A stretch of 64,000 nucleotides of DNA from Lunularia cruciata (GCA_948567375.1 OX419756.1:1741001-1805000), one strand, 5' to 3'; counted from the first letter of the stretch, positions 21,501 to 32,700 are shown. Numbers and translations are program-made. Notes: generated by a model from the letters alone, not told the origin.

Positions 21501-22850
21501 CAGTTGAAGGATTTGGGTGCTCTAAAGGGACCTGGTATACGGATTGAGCTGACTAGCGACACACCAGTTTTCTGACGTCCTTATTGATATAGTGATATGG
21601 AGAGGACATTGATTCAGAGCCGGAGAATTGACCTTTTTGAGGCTGGTTTGGTAGAGATTTCACATGGAGAGTATGCATCAGCGACAGTGATGCCAGCCAA
21701 GAAGGATATGCATGGCAACTATACAAATAGGTGGATGTGTGGAGATTACCGTCCTATCAACCAACAGACCAAGGCTGATCGGTATGCCATGCCTACACCG
21801 GAGGAGATTTTTGATGCGATTGGGCATGCAAAGGTCTTCAGTACTTTGGATCTTTGAGCGGGATATCATCAGTTGCCAATTAGAGAGGAGGATAAGTCCA
21901 AGACAACATTTTGGGCTATTGATCCTCACGGCAAGGATGTGTTATATTAGTGGAGGTTCTTACCATTTGGGTTGAAGAACACTCTTGATGAGTTCCAGAG
22001 GGTCATGGATAGGATCCTAGCTGGATTGGATTTTTCTCGGTGCTATATTGATGACATTTTGGTTTATAGCACTACTATGGAGGAGCATGAGAGACAGTTG
22101 TTGGAGGTGTTTGAGAGGTTGAGATCTCATGGACTCAAGCTACATCCTGGGAAGTGTAGGTTCTTCCACGAGCAGGTTGAGTATTTGGGTCACTCTATCT
22201 ACCCCGGAGGACTTGGTGTTCAGCAGACTAAGGTGGAGCCTATTGCACGCATTCCTCGGCATACGGATGTGAGCAGAGTGCGAGCATTCCTTGGGTTGGC
22301 AAACTTCTATCGCCGCTATGTTAGAGGATTTAGTGCCATTGCCAAGGCCTTGACAAAGCTGACCAAGCTTACACAAGAATGGTGTTGGGGAGATGAGCAG
22401 GAGAGAGCTTTTGTAGAGCTCAAGGAGAGGTTGACATCTGCTCCTATTTTGAGGAGACCGATCAGGGGATGACCATTTCAGGTTCACACTGATTGGAGTA
22501 TGTTGGGGCTTGGAGCGGTGCTCACCCAACATGATGATGAGGGGAAGGAGATTGTGGTGGCCTATGCTAGTTGCTCCAACAATTCAGCGGAGGCGAAGTA
22601 TAGTTCATATGAGGGAGAGTGCTTGGCAGCAGTTTGGGCAGTAGCACATTTCCAATGTTACCTATTTGGTAACCCCTTCACTCTCATCACTGATCATCAG
22701 CCGCTGAAGTGGCTGATGGAGTCCGACAAGCTTTTAGGGAAGCTTGCACGATGGGCTCTGATTTTACAGGAGTATGATTTCACGGTTGTTCACAGACCTG
22801 GAGTGGTGAACCGTGATGCAGATGGGTTGAGTAGAAACCCATGTCCCAGC
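21501..22850 (+). pseudogene. D1 reverse transcriptase and RNase H
   Basis: The frame of 21,597 continues through RT and RNase H. RT features are EYASATVMPAKK, MCGDYRPINQQTK, AKVFSTLDL with the first catalytic Asp, LPFGLKNTLDEFQ, the YIDDIL active site (about 22,045-22,065), GLKLHPGKCRFF and RVRAFLGLANFYRRYV. RNase H follows: HTDWSMLGLGAVL with its Asp, SSYEGECLAAVWA with its Glu and TDHQPLKWLM with its Asp, ending at HRPGVVNRDADGLSRNP. The domains copy element RNA to double-stranded DNA. Stops include TGA at 21,856 and 22,470 and TAG at 21,948; none seen is TAA. Confidence 0.93.
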
Positions 22851-24131
22851 CAGCAGGATCAGACCGGAGCACGTTGGCATGGTGAGGCAGATGAGGAGAT
22901 GGTGCCAAGTTGGCATGCATCGGCCTTTTTGTGTATATTTGCAGAGGCTTTGGTGGTATCTCTCTCAGCGCATACAAGAGGAGTTATTGAGGTCACAGAT
23001 CTAGAGAGTGAAGATATTGGTACAGTTCAGCGAGACATTTATGATGATGTCTTAGTGATGGACTATCTTCGCACTGGTGTTGTGGGTGGCACAGTTGGGG
23101 CCAAGGAGAGAGACCGTGTTCTTCAGCAAGCCAGACGGTTCAGATTGGAGGGTAGACACGTTTTGTGTGTATGGGAGGATGGTAGAGTGCGAGTAGTACC
23201 ACTTCCATCACAGAGACCACAGTTGGTCCATCATGCTCATGAGGAGCTAGGACATTTTGGAGTAAAGCGTACATATAGCTTACTCCAGAGTCATTATTGG
23301 TGGCGCGGTATGTAGACCAAGGTACAACAGTTTGTTGCCAAATGTGTGGTTTGTGACCGAGTTAGAGCATCATTCAATGCTCCTATGCCACAGTTACACC
23401 CATTACCTATAATGGGATTGGGTTACCGTTGGAGTTTGGACTTCGCCGGACCTTTACCGCTGACTGTGAGACATCATTGGTATGTTTTGGTGATGGTGGA
23501 GCACTTCTCCAAGTGGATTGAGTTGGTGGCACTTCCTGACAAGTCTAGTGAAGGGACAGCTTACTCGTTCCTGGATCGAGTTCTTAGTCATTTTGGTGCA
23601 CCAGCTGAGGTTTTGACTGATCAGGGTACAAAGTTCTTGGGGGAGTTTCAGGTCTTGTGTGACAAAGCTTTGATTGATCATCGTACTACATCCCGAGATC
23701 ACCCTGAGGCAGATGGCTTAGCAGAGAGAGTGGTTCAGACGGTGAAGAGAGGATTGCAAAAGTATGGTTTGTAGAGAGGCCACTTGGGAGATTGGGATCT
23801 CCAGTTACCTTGGTTGGCCATGGGCTATCGGTTCAGCCGGCAAGCCTCCTTAGCATCTTTCTCTCCATACTTTCTACTCTATGGACAAGATCCAGATTTA
23901 CCTGCAGCCATTTGTCGAGATGCTATTGTAGTTTTGGACTTGGATGACCCCGATGTATGGATGAGTGCATGTTCTCAGCGGGCCGAGATCTTTCGAAGAG
24001 TGATGCCGATGGCCTTTGAGAACTTGGCGATTGCTCAGCATAGAGATACTTTACGCTATGCTACCATTCGAGGAGGAGGTTATAGACCCTTGATCCGTCA
24101 ATTTCATTCAGGCGACTATGTATATCTATAG
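22851..24131 (+). pseudogene. D1 DDE integrase
   Basis: In the RT frame, an N-terminal zinc-binding module (HHAHEELGHFGVKRTYSLLQ ... KCVVC) precedes the catalytic core. The acidic residues are in WSLDFAGPL (D, about 23,435), LTDQGTKFLGEF (D, about 23,620) and DGLAERVVQTVKRGL (E, about 23,725). The C-terminal part (LPWLAMGYRFSRQASLASFSPYFLLYG ... HSGDYVYL) matches the tail of gypsy integrases, ending about 24,130. It would cut the target with a 4-bp stagger, matching the TATG duplication. TAG stops fall at 23,313, 23,772 and 24,129. Confidence 0.92.
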
Positions 24132-24480
24132 CAGACAGCACCGATGACACTTGATGTTTCTACAGGCCGCACTATCTTGAGAGTGCGTGAGGTTTTGCCA
24201 TCTGGAGTCCTTGTGTTAGAAGGACGTGATGGTGTTGTGTGGAAGGATCATGTGCGCAATTGTGCGCCATGCCACCTCCCAAACATTGATGGTACTATGG
24301 ACCCAAGCTTGGCACTTGTACGTGCAGGCTTGAGGTGTATGTTATGTGGCTCTTCTGGTGGAGCTGCTACTATGTTAGTGTGTGATAGTTGTTTGAGAGG
24401 ATGGCATATGGCATGTATGACTCCTCCCCTCATGGTGGTTCCTCAGGGATAGTGATTATGTCCTAGATGTACTTGACCTA
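24132..24480 (+). pseudogene. D1 C-terminal tail with PHD finger
   Basis: After a small SH3-like integrase tail (ILRVREVLPSGVLVLEGRDG) the same frame encodes a PHD zinc finger at 24,336-24,470. All eight ligands are visible: CMLC, CDSC, then H and C in RGWHMAC, and LCPRC after PPLMVVPQG. The conserved Trp two residues before the seventh ligand is replaced by TGA, and a TAG lies just before it. PHD fingers of this C4HC3 kind usually bind histone H3 tails. Here the finger holds the position of the chromodomain in chromoviruses, so it may steer integration to particular chromatin. Confidence 0.88.
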
Positions 24481-24634
24481 TAGCTAGTTCATTCTTTGTA
24501 TGGTATAGATTGCAGACATGCGACTAACGATGGGGCTCCATAGCACCCGGCCTCCTGATCTTTGCCCATTAGAGGGTATACCATATACTTAGAGTAGATG
24601 GCTATCTGGAGTTAGAGGGACCTAACCGCCAGCT

Positions 24635-24643
24635 AGGGGAGCG
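24635..24643 (+). promoter_or_regulatory. Possible D1 polypurine tract before B1
   Basis: AGGGGAGCG directly precedes B1. The second copy, D2, keeps AAGGGAGCT in the same place (58,521-58,529, minus strand). Its position suggests that plus-strand priming starts at B1, not at A2. Confidence 0.6.
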
Positions 24644-24750
24644 ATTGTGGCACTTTAGAATCTATGTATGACTTATGTGTGAGTTGTGCTTCTATAGTGT
24701 ATGATGTTGACAACGATGTATGTTGTGTAGCGATGTATATACGCACAACA
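24644..24750 (+). repeat. D1 terminal repeat B1
   Basis: This 107-bp sequence from ATTGTGGCACTTTAG to ACGCACAACA is repeated as B2 (25,206-25,312) with four transitions. Two bases (GC) separate it from A2, giving ACA-GC-TGT, an 8-bp palindrome at the junction. Confidence 0.92.
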
Positions 24751-24753
24751 GCT

Positions 24754-25205
24754 GTCATGCCATTTGTAGTTCCGCATCTAGCTGCTTGGACACTGGAGTT
24801 CCAGTGATAGTAGTTAGAGTTATTCTAGTAGTTTCTCAAGGACTACTTTCCAACAGTCTGATTTGGTGTTTGGGGTACTGACTTCACGGTGGGGCCCACC
24901 GTCACTTTGCACCGTTTGCACCGTCGAGTGTGCCGTCAGCGGGACCGTTAGGGTTCCAGTGTTAGCTCGAGTCCAAGGGGTATAGTTTTGAAGTGAGCTC
25001 CAGAGAGCTCACTTCTCTGATGTTGAGCCTTCGAGTTCTTGGCTATGGTAGACAGAGGCCGGCGAGTGTCACCTGGATTCTCTATGCTTGAGTGGGTGTG
25101 GCTTGACTGTAATCAGTACTCAATTGTTGGCAGTTTATAGAGTGACAGATCAAGTACTGATTTGAGTTGAGTTGAGTTGAGTTGAGAGTGTTAAGCAATC
25201 TGATT
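24754..25205 (+). repeat. D1 terminal repeat A2
   Basis: This is a direct copy of A1, starting TGTCATGCC and ending CAATCTGATT. It contains an internal inverted segment GTGAGCTCCAGAGAGCTCAC and four GTTGA units. It runs without a gap into B2. Confidence 0.92.
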
Positions 25206-25312
25206 ATTGTGGCACTTTAGAGTCTATGTATGACTTATGTGTGAGTTGTGCTTCTATAGTGTATGATGTTGACAGCAATGTATGTTGTGTAGCGATGTAT
25301 ATACGCACGACA
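25206..25312 (+). repeat. D1 terminal repeat B2 (element 3' end)
   Basis: This second 107-bp copy of B ends in GCACGACA at the target duplication. With A2 it forms a 559-bp A-B unit with TG...CA ends. The same unit recurs as the solo repeat D3. Confidence 0.92.
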
Positions 25313-26000
25313 TATGGCACGAGAGAGAAGATACTTGGCTCGGAGGGAGCGTTCATATGCTTTGGATGAACGTTCCCTCCAAATGACACATGTCAAGGCA
25401 GATTTATACTTGGTCTGAGATGATCAAGTGATAGAAGCGGGTGTTGGGGTTACGGACCCTATGCAATATACAGTTTTGGAGGGAGTGATTACACACCCCC
25501 TTGGGTGGGCGGCGAGTGCAACAGCAGGTCGCAAGGTCTCTAAGTATAGAGGCATGCAGCAAGGTCACCTCTTTGTCCCTCTAGCCCTAGAGTTATATGG
25601 AGCGATGGACTCGGCATTCGACACATTTGTCAAGGAGTGCACGAGAGCTTATCATGTTAAGCACCAGGGGTACCACTCTCACTCTCATACTTTGTAGTAT
25701 ATTTTAGGCAGCGTGTGTCAATTGCTCTACAGAGGGCAATGGCTGGTGCAATCTATAGGAGAGCAATCACACTAGGTGTGCTTCTTTGGATGCTCCAGTT
25801 GTTTGTAGACCATTCGACTGGCATAGCTCGGATATCTTAGGTGCAGTACGGCAGATTTCTCATACAGACTCTATTGGGGCCCAGCCTATTTTACCTTTTT
25901 TGTCCCTCCCTTCTTCGGCTTGATGGGGTCTTCCCATCCAGTCGATTCTGTACAGGGTCGCATTTTTCCATATTTAGTGCCCTTATCAAATTTGTTTGAT
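25313..26000 (+). pseudogene. LINE 3' fragment after D1: endonuclease-like C terminus
   Basis: The LINE reading resumes with GCACGAGAGAG and gives VKADLYLV, then EGVITHPLGWAASATAGRKVS and GHLFVPLALELYGAMDSAFD, closely matching the minus-strand LINE at 40,305-40,660. In this family the region after the CCHC-like knuckle resembles the restriction-like endonuclease of R2-type LINEs (R-[PA]-D, then V-V-D-V/G-V after about 12 residues). Here the second acidic site reads VIEAGVGV, so the catalytic Asp is lost. Similarity to the other LINE copy ends around 25,940-26,000 in the 3' untranslated region. Confidence 0.8.
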
Positions 26001-29000
26001 GTGATCTCCAAGACTTTGCACATTTTTACATTCTGCATTTTCAAGAACCTTATTTAGCTTTTCCTTGGGTATACTATTTGATTCTATTTTCTTAGCGAAT
26101 TGAATACACATGCCATACATGTATTATGGACTAGACTAATTAGAATGTTACCAAGCGTGAGAAACGAATTGCTCAACTGAAAAATTTTAAAATTTGCACC
26201 AGTATTTGGTAACCATCTCAGAGTGTTCAATATTCAGGAGACTGAAAAAGGAACACCTATGAACCTATGAACAATGAAAAATGGAACATTTATGAGCACC
26301 TGCCTAGGTAGATCCATCCTACTGCCACGCTCGTGTCTACATCGCATCTTCTGTCAAGAGTATAGATAAAGAAAACGATTGTTCATTGTTGATTCTGGGA
26401 TACTCGAGCTCAATGTTGTCTCCTTACGCGGCAGGTCTTGAATTTTGTCTGCAGAATGTCAACACAGGCGACGGGAGGGGATAGGAAAGGGGAGAACCTG
26501 CTTACACTCTGATGGAGGTGTGTAGACATTTGGATCAAACGCGCGAAATAAAAACTTTCGAAACGTAACAAAAACCCTACGATACACGCGGCTTCATGTG
26601 CTTGGCACCAAAGTATCAAGATCGTGGGCTGTTCATTATTTTTCTAGGTTTTGTGCAGTTTACCTCTGAGCTGAAGGCGAACAATCTGTTATCTCTGGGA
26701 AGGACAGGAGGATAGTGTACAGTACATCCTATGCCAGCAAGTATCAAGCTCAGGTGAGATTGCGGAAATTTTAGTTCTTTTATGGCTTGTAAACTTTCCT
26801 CGGTATAAATTGGGCTTAGTTCCATTTTAGTTTTTGGATTATATCCGTGTGTGTTTTATGGATCTTTCTATCCTTCTTGTCGTACTGTGAGAATCAATTT
26901 GACTGTATAGTCTAAATCACTTTCTTTCCGGACTCGAGCAATCCTGCGAGACGCGTGTGGATTGGCCGACATCAACACGCACGATACACGAGAATGAGGG
27001 AGGACCGTGCCAAGCTACAGTACTTGTACAGATGAAACATAAAGTTGTACTGTACTGTGGTGTACAGGGCTTAGGTGTTCGCAACTAATCATGTTGCTAA
27101 TGAAAGTGTGTTACGAAATCCAATCAACGCTGGCTGCTGCGGCACATGTGCAGGGTGACAAAGCCGGCATGCGTGGATGGATGCAAGGAAAGGATATGCA
27201 GTATGCAATGGACTGGCCCATTCTTCGTCTCTGCCCTGCCATGTCTGTGATACCTTAAGATGGAGGGATTGGATCGACACTTCAGCAGCCAGCCGATCCA
27301 AACCAAGCTGCTGCTGCATGAAGGCGCGCGTCAGAGTAATTTTGGCATGCTGTTGGGAACTGAGAAGGTTCTTGGTATCACCTGTGGAGGAGTCTGGTTC
27401 CGGTCACTCGCTATCCCTTCACGCGTGGGCCTAGGCTGCTTAACCAACCGGTAGCCCAGTCTCGCCAGCCGTGCGCGGCAGGAAAGCAGCACGTTGCTTC
27501 TCTTCGGAATCGAAGGTATCGTATTTCCTAGAAGGCAGACAATTTGTGAATCCAATTTGCTCTGATGCGTCAAGATCTGATCGGAGTGTATAACATAACA
27601 CAGTGGTATATTTTCGCTCTACCGTACAGATTCTGTTGGTCTTCCACTTGCGCACATTTCGAAGGATAGTAGTCAAATGGCTGTCTTGAAACACCTTTTC
27701 TCATCTGGTAATGAAGAAGGTTCAAGTTGGAATGAACTTTCTCCCGAGGGTTTAATTTCAAAAGGCTTTGTTTGTTGAGGGGGTTTTCTAGTGTGCAGAT
27801 CATATCGACTATATTCAGATATCAATGACGTGGCTGATATAAACGCGATAGATTCTGCAGGCCGGAGGAGGTTGCTGGAGATGATAACCTTATGCAAGAG
27901 ACCTGGAGACAAAACGAAACTGCAAAGCGTACAAACAGACGACAAAATATGGACAAGGGGTTGATGCGCTGTGATGAGATGGGGACCAAAGAAGTGATGA
28001 AACACTTGTGATATGTTATAAAACCGAAGAAGATGTGAAATAGTTGGTTAGTAGGTTTCTTATAGAGTCATGACGGAGCAGCTTGACTAGCTGCTGAGTT
28101 GCACCATCGAGAGCTGCATAGAGAAGTGCGTGAACATGACTAGTTCTTGAAGGTCGAATTATAAAGAGGAGAGGGACCGCTTGTTTAGTTTATATACGGG
28201 GTGAGGATGGTGGCCCTTCCGTTCCATTACATTTGATTCTGGAGCCACATATGATTTCCAGAGCTCCTTGCTGCTGCTGAATGAAGGATGTGTGGCCTAC
28301 CCTGCCTTGCCCGTCACTTCGCGAAGTGGACCTCTCTCGGATGATGATAGTCGAGACGATCATCTCATCATTTGAAGTGGGTGCGTGTGTCTTGGAGAGA
28401 CGAGGAGGAGGGACGGACTTTAGTTCGGACCGATAGATTAATGTTCGCAAAGGGTGTTCACAGTAAGGACCCGATGGCACTGCACCAGTGTCCAGGAGAA
28501 GCACATCCTAAAAGAGCAAAATGTCGAGAATGTGCTAAGGACCGGATGTCACTCACAATCCAAATTATTTTGGGTGCCTGGCTTTACATGCAGTGAAAGA
28601 TGTTCCACCAACCCTCGCAGTTCCCCGTTCCTTCTCCGGCTCGCTCCGCGCTCTCAGAATTTTAATAGGCCACGAATCCCCATGTGAGCTCATCCATCGC
28701 AACCAAGTGCCTCCTTTCACTATTGTGATTCTATGGGGCCACACAAAATCACAAAGTCCAAAAAAAGACAACAATACAGACACTTCAATAAGGCAAATTC
28801 AACTCTGAGTTGGTTCATTCTAACCAACTTCCTAGTCGATAGTTTCCCATCTGCATATACCTATTATCAACTTTTTGTTGGCTGGACTTTCCCCATTACG
28901 TTCATTTGCACCCCTTGATGTCAAAGAAGGTCCAATCTTCTACTGCTTTCTATTTCCGTTTTCACGTCAGGGTTCACGGCTATAAATCAAACGCAACCCT

Positions 29001-29963
29001 TCAACCTAGGGTCTGGTGCAACTTGCATTATCAAGCACATTAAATTTCCCCACATTAAATCATGGTATCTTTCCCCTGGTGATCATTCTAAGATCCCTAT
29101 CTTTCCACTTAACCTATTTGGGTCTTGAGACTTTAAATGTCGAAAACGTACAGCCGCGGTTCAGGTCGGGCATCAAATCGAGTCTCAATCTAACCTGCCA
29201 TAATAGCTTAGAGAGCATCTGGAAATCTGCACACAATTATCGGATTGCCCACTAGGCAGCATTTTCTCCTTCTCCAGCAAAGGGAACACTTGGCTTGCTA
29301 TTAACACCATGGATGTGTACGACTCTCTATGTCAATTGTCGATCCGATTCCGAGTCGTGTCAAGTTCAATGTCCAGATGAAGAGCGAAGATAAAACTATG
29401 ACCTTGGTGGACGGATGCCAGAGGAACTCAAGGGGAATAAATATACACTTGGAGCACCTTCCACTTGGCTATTTGAACTGGAATCTGGAACGAACCTTGA
29501 ACGATTTCACTTCGACATATCATTTATGAGGTAGATTACAAGCTAAATTGGTAAACCTTTCTGCAGAGGTCCAAGAAGTCCACCTCCTCAAGATTGAAAC
29601 TGCTTATTTAAGTGTTCTTACCAAATCTTTCCCTTGATACAGAGCAAGAAATTCGAGGACTCTCACAAGTCAATACAGCATAGCATAAATCCACAGGACA
29701 CTTGGAAGATCATACTCGCTACAAATCGAGACAGGCACACATCCAATATTTGATCCTCTTTATGCATCGACTTTTACAAGATACACATATGGGCAACAAA
29801 GATTGTCTCGTAGACAGCCCTTTAACCGGCGCCTAGCTTGGAATAAGCTCCAGAGCTAGATCTTCGGAGGATTCTCATTTCTTCTGTCAAGGAGATTGTA
29901 TCAGCAGATGATTCCAATCCCACACTTTTGGTCTAGTTCCCGGTACCGCGCGAGGTCGTTGAT
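26001..29963. other. Intergenic, no gene seen
   Basis: Composition is balanced, unlike the AT-rich transposon regions. Many open stretches of 60-110 codons exist on both strands, but none has a start, domain or splice pattern I can support. No terminal repeats were found. This may be low-copy host sequence, including distant upstream regulatory DNA of the bHLH gene. Confidence 0.5.
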
Positions 29964-30365
29964 TCAGTTCTTTCTCCATTGCGCGCGGGGTTTACTGTTC
30001 TTACCTCCACTGTCAGGAGCAAAACTTAAACCTCGGTAAAAGGCCGCACGACTGCAGATCTCATCCGCTTCCGTCCACGGAACGTTGTACATTGACGTGC
30101 TAGATTCAAGAAACACTGCTCTACCGACTTTACTAACAACATCTACTACGGTAACCTTGTGTGTGAAGTATTCGCGCGCTACCGGTTGCGCCGTCTCGGC
30201 CTTGAATCCTTTTGCTTTTGCCAGTTCCACTGACAATGAAGATGGCACTTTAGAGCATTCTTGTCTAAAGTGATCTCTAACTTGTCGGAGATTTCCTACG
30301 CATAGAGAATCACTATACGCAACAGCTAGACCATAAGCAACAGGAGATTTCGCTGATATGGGCAC
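29964..30365 (-). CDS. Unrecognised 133-codon open reading frame
   Basis: This minus-strand frame runs from ATG 30,365 to TAA at 29,964 and lies in low-repeat sequence. The product is a soluble, moderately basic protein with no signal peptide, membrane segment or motif that I recognise; its tail is Lys/Arg-rich (GGKNSKPRAQWRKN). The frame stays open for about 15 codons beyond a stop upstream of the ATG, so it may be one exon of a larger gene or a decayed gene. It could also be chance: the region is GC-balanced and long open frames are not rare here. Confidence 0.25.
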   Translation of the reverse strand: MPISAKSPVAYGLAVAYSDSLCVGNLRQVRDHFRQECSKVPSSLSVELAKAKGFKAETAQPVAREYFTHKVTVVDVVSKVGRAVFLESSTSMYNVPWTEADEICSRAAFYRGLSFAPDSGGKNSKPRAQWRKN

Positions 30366-32700
30366 TGTGACATGTGGACCTCACGTACCGTGTAACTTCA
30401 TGAGAAGTAAATCACATGAGCAACGATCCTGTATGGGTGTCCATCTCATAGTTTTTACTCTATATGCTCTCTTCTTGCCCTGTAGAACTGTCCATTGGTG
30501 ACAGTAAAGTGGACCGAATATTTCTATCATGCTCTTTTGTAAGATTCAATAGTCCGTATCTGCAAATTCAATACATTCCTGGTTGCATGAAACATAGAAA
30601 TGGGCTTACACTACCGAATGAGAAATGATGATGTCTGAAGAATTAGTCGATACAACTGGACACACATTTGACTATATACAAAACTATCGAGATCCGTGTT
30701 GCGGAAGTGAGCACCCACTAGAACATGGTGTACGGTGTATGTGATACTCACGATACATCTCCGCCATGAAGATGTATTGTGAGAGTTCGAAGTGATTACC
30801 ATTGGTTGTTTGTGGAGTAAGTATACGTATACAAATGAGGTTAAGGAAGTACTTATACGATCTATTGCTACTAATATTTTAAACTCAGTCCGCACAAGTC
30901 ACAGCAATGGTTTGCTATTACTTGGTATGGCATTGTATGTTACCATATTTAAGGGATCTATTCTAGTAACATTGCCAATATTAATTTGTGTTGTTTACCC
31001 GAACACTACCAAAGAGCAGAGTTAGAACTACACTTGATATAAAACCTCCTTGACCTAACTCACCTTACGCAATGTCAATGTCTGTAGTGAGTTTTGAAAG
31101 TGAATGAAAAAACAATCTGATTAATAATTTGGTTATGACTTGCAGTACCCCATGAGAACTTAGAAAATGAAGGTAGGAAACATTATGTCGATATAAATGA
31201 TTGTGAGCGACATAAGATGGATAACTCTTTTATTTTGCTCATATCCATCATATTATTGTCATTTTTAATCTCAACATTCCATAGACATGATCTGTGGACT
31301 ACCAACAACACTTATATTGCATCATGGTTCACGTTCTCCTATAACTGCCTACTGAGAAGGTGAAAGAAACGTTAGATTTTTCTTTAATGTGACAGATAAG
31401 AACCTGTTTTTTGTTAATTATGATAAAGGTATGAAGGCTAGTTCTAGTTCGAAATACACGTCAATTTGTTTCAAAATTTTAGATTGCACATGCAATATGT
31501 TTATTGACATGCCTATCATTACAATCACATTTCGCGGTATACTTGGCGACATTCACTGTGTTCATCAACTTCTAATGCGACTAAAGGTATACCATGCATG
31601 TAGTAATGTACTTATCACCAGTGATGTTTGAGATTACATTTACGTGCTGATTCACACATGGAGGATAGTGTTAGACTGGAAACCTAGAAGGTCTTTTAAA
31701 TCTCAGATTAATTCGTTCAAATTGTCCTCGATTTAGAACTAGAATCTCAACCACCCTCAAGCAGATTGTAAGCTTATCGAGTGATGCGCACGCGTATCAT
31801 GCATAAAATTTAGGCAATATTAGATATACTAGATTTAGTTTGGCGAAATTCATTTTATGATGGAGGGGGAGGAGGGGAGGAGTTGAGTTCCTTGCTATTC
31901 CGATACATAGCTGTGTCGCTACTGGAATTTTGGAGAGAACTTTGACTCAATTCTTCAGAAATCTTTCGTCGTTAAGCGTCTGTATGCATAACAGAAACTT
32001 CTCGAGATGTTTTGTCAAGGGTCAAGTTATATTCAAATTTTGTCAGCTTCGTAAGTGTCAAGATCCAGTGAAGTCATGGAAAGGGGAAACTAGGTACTGC
32101 ATGTTGCCCAAAGCCCCAGTTGGTATAGAGAATAACTAGCTTCCCACACTAGCGCTTGCACCGAACGAACAATAGAATAATGAACAATTAGTGGAAAGCC
32201 ACCAGGTTTGTGGATGTATCTACATATGAGAGATTTGTTCGTGCAAGATAAGAAGTTGGTTTATATTTTGGATACTATCACACGCGGTCGCCTCCTTGTT
32301 TTGGAAACTATTGCAAGAACTAGTCCTTCATTCCAACTGACTCCGGGTTCCTGCCAAATCGTTTTAATAAGAAGAGAACAACAGAGAATATATTATACAC
32401 TTTGTTACATTCTGGCTTATTGTACAGGCTCATTATTGAAATCTGAATTTCTTCGCATTAGGTAAATAGCAGAGCTTGGAAGAAGGCATTATATATTTTG
32501 CCCAAAGGATGCACCTAGGAGGCAATTCGGTATGCCCACAGACAAACTGGAGGCAGGGTTTGAATGAGAAACGTGTGTTGCTGTTTATAGGCCGCCCAGG
32601 AACCTATGGGAACCGCATTATTAATTGAAAAATGAAACGGTCGTTTGTGTGTTGGATTTCATAGGCCTACTTCCGTCACAATAGTCGACAATCGCTCTTT
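30366..32700. other. Intergenic, no gene seen
   Basis: Mixed to AT-rich sequence. A G-rich run, GGAGGGGGAGGAGGGGAGGAG, lies near 31,862-31,882 and could form a G-quadruplex on the plus strand. Open stretches show no family signature. Confidence 0.5.

Larger units (their letters stand above)
15231..25312 (+). mobile_element. Ty3/gypsy-like retrotransposon D1 with DNA methyltransferase, PHD finger and split terminal repeats
   Basis: This is a 10.1-kb element bounded by TGTCAC...CGACA and a 4-bp TATG duplication. Coding order on the plus strand is Gag with two zinc knuckles, aspartic protease, a DNMT3-like C5 cytosine methyltransferase, RT, RNase H, DDE integrase and a PHD finger. Gag-protease and RT-PHD lie in the same frame and the methyltransferase in another, with frame changes near 19,900 and 21,490. 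The terminal repeats have the order A1 (15,231-15,686), internal, B1 (24,644-24,750), A2 (24,754-25,205), B2 (25,206-25,312). About twenty in-frame stops make it inactive. D2 and D3 are relatives at 57,941 and 62,747. Confidence 0.93.

Noticed and set aside
15231-25312. D1 as a DIRS/Ngaro element because of its split repeats
   Set aside because: No tyrosine recombinase is seen; the pol carries a zinc-binding module and DDE core, and the insertion has a target duplication, which DIRS elements lack.
24644-25312. B1 and A2-B2 as a one-off re-integrated two-LTR circle
   Set aside because: Fits D1 alone, but D2 shows the same order independently. I keep it only as a possible origin of the family structure.
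27000-28800. Overlapping 60-110-codon frames in the low-repeat island as genes
   Set aside because: They occur on both strands without shared domains, splice signals or start context and fit chance in GC-balanced DNA.
31862-31882. G-rich run as a regulatory quadruplex of the bHLH gene
   Set aside because: It is more than 3 kb from the start codon and has only a marginal G-tract pattern.
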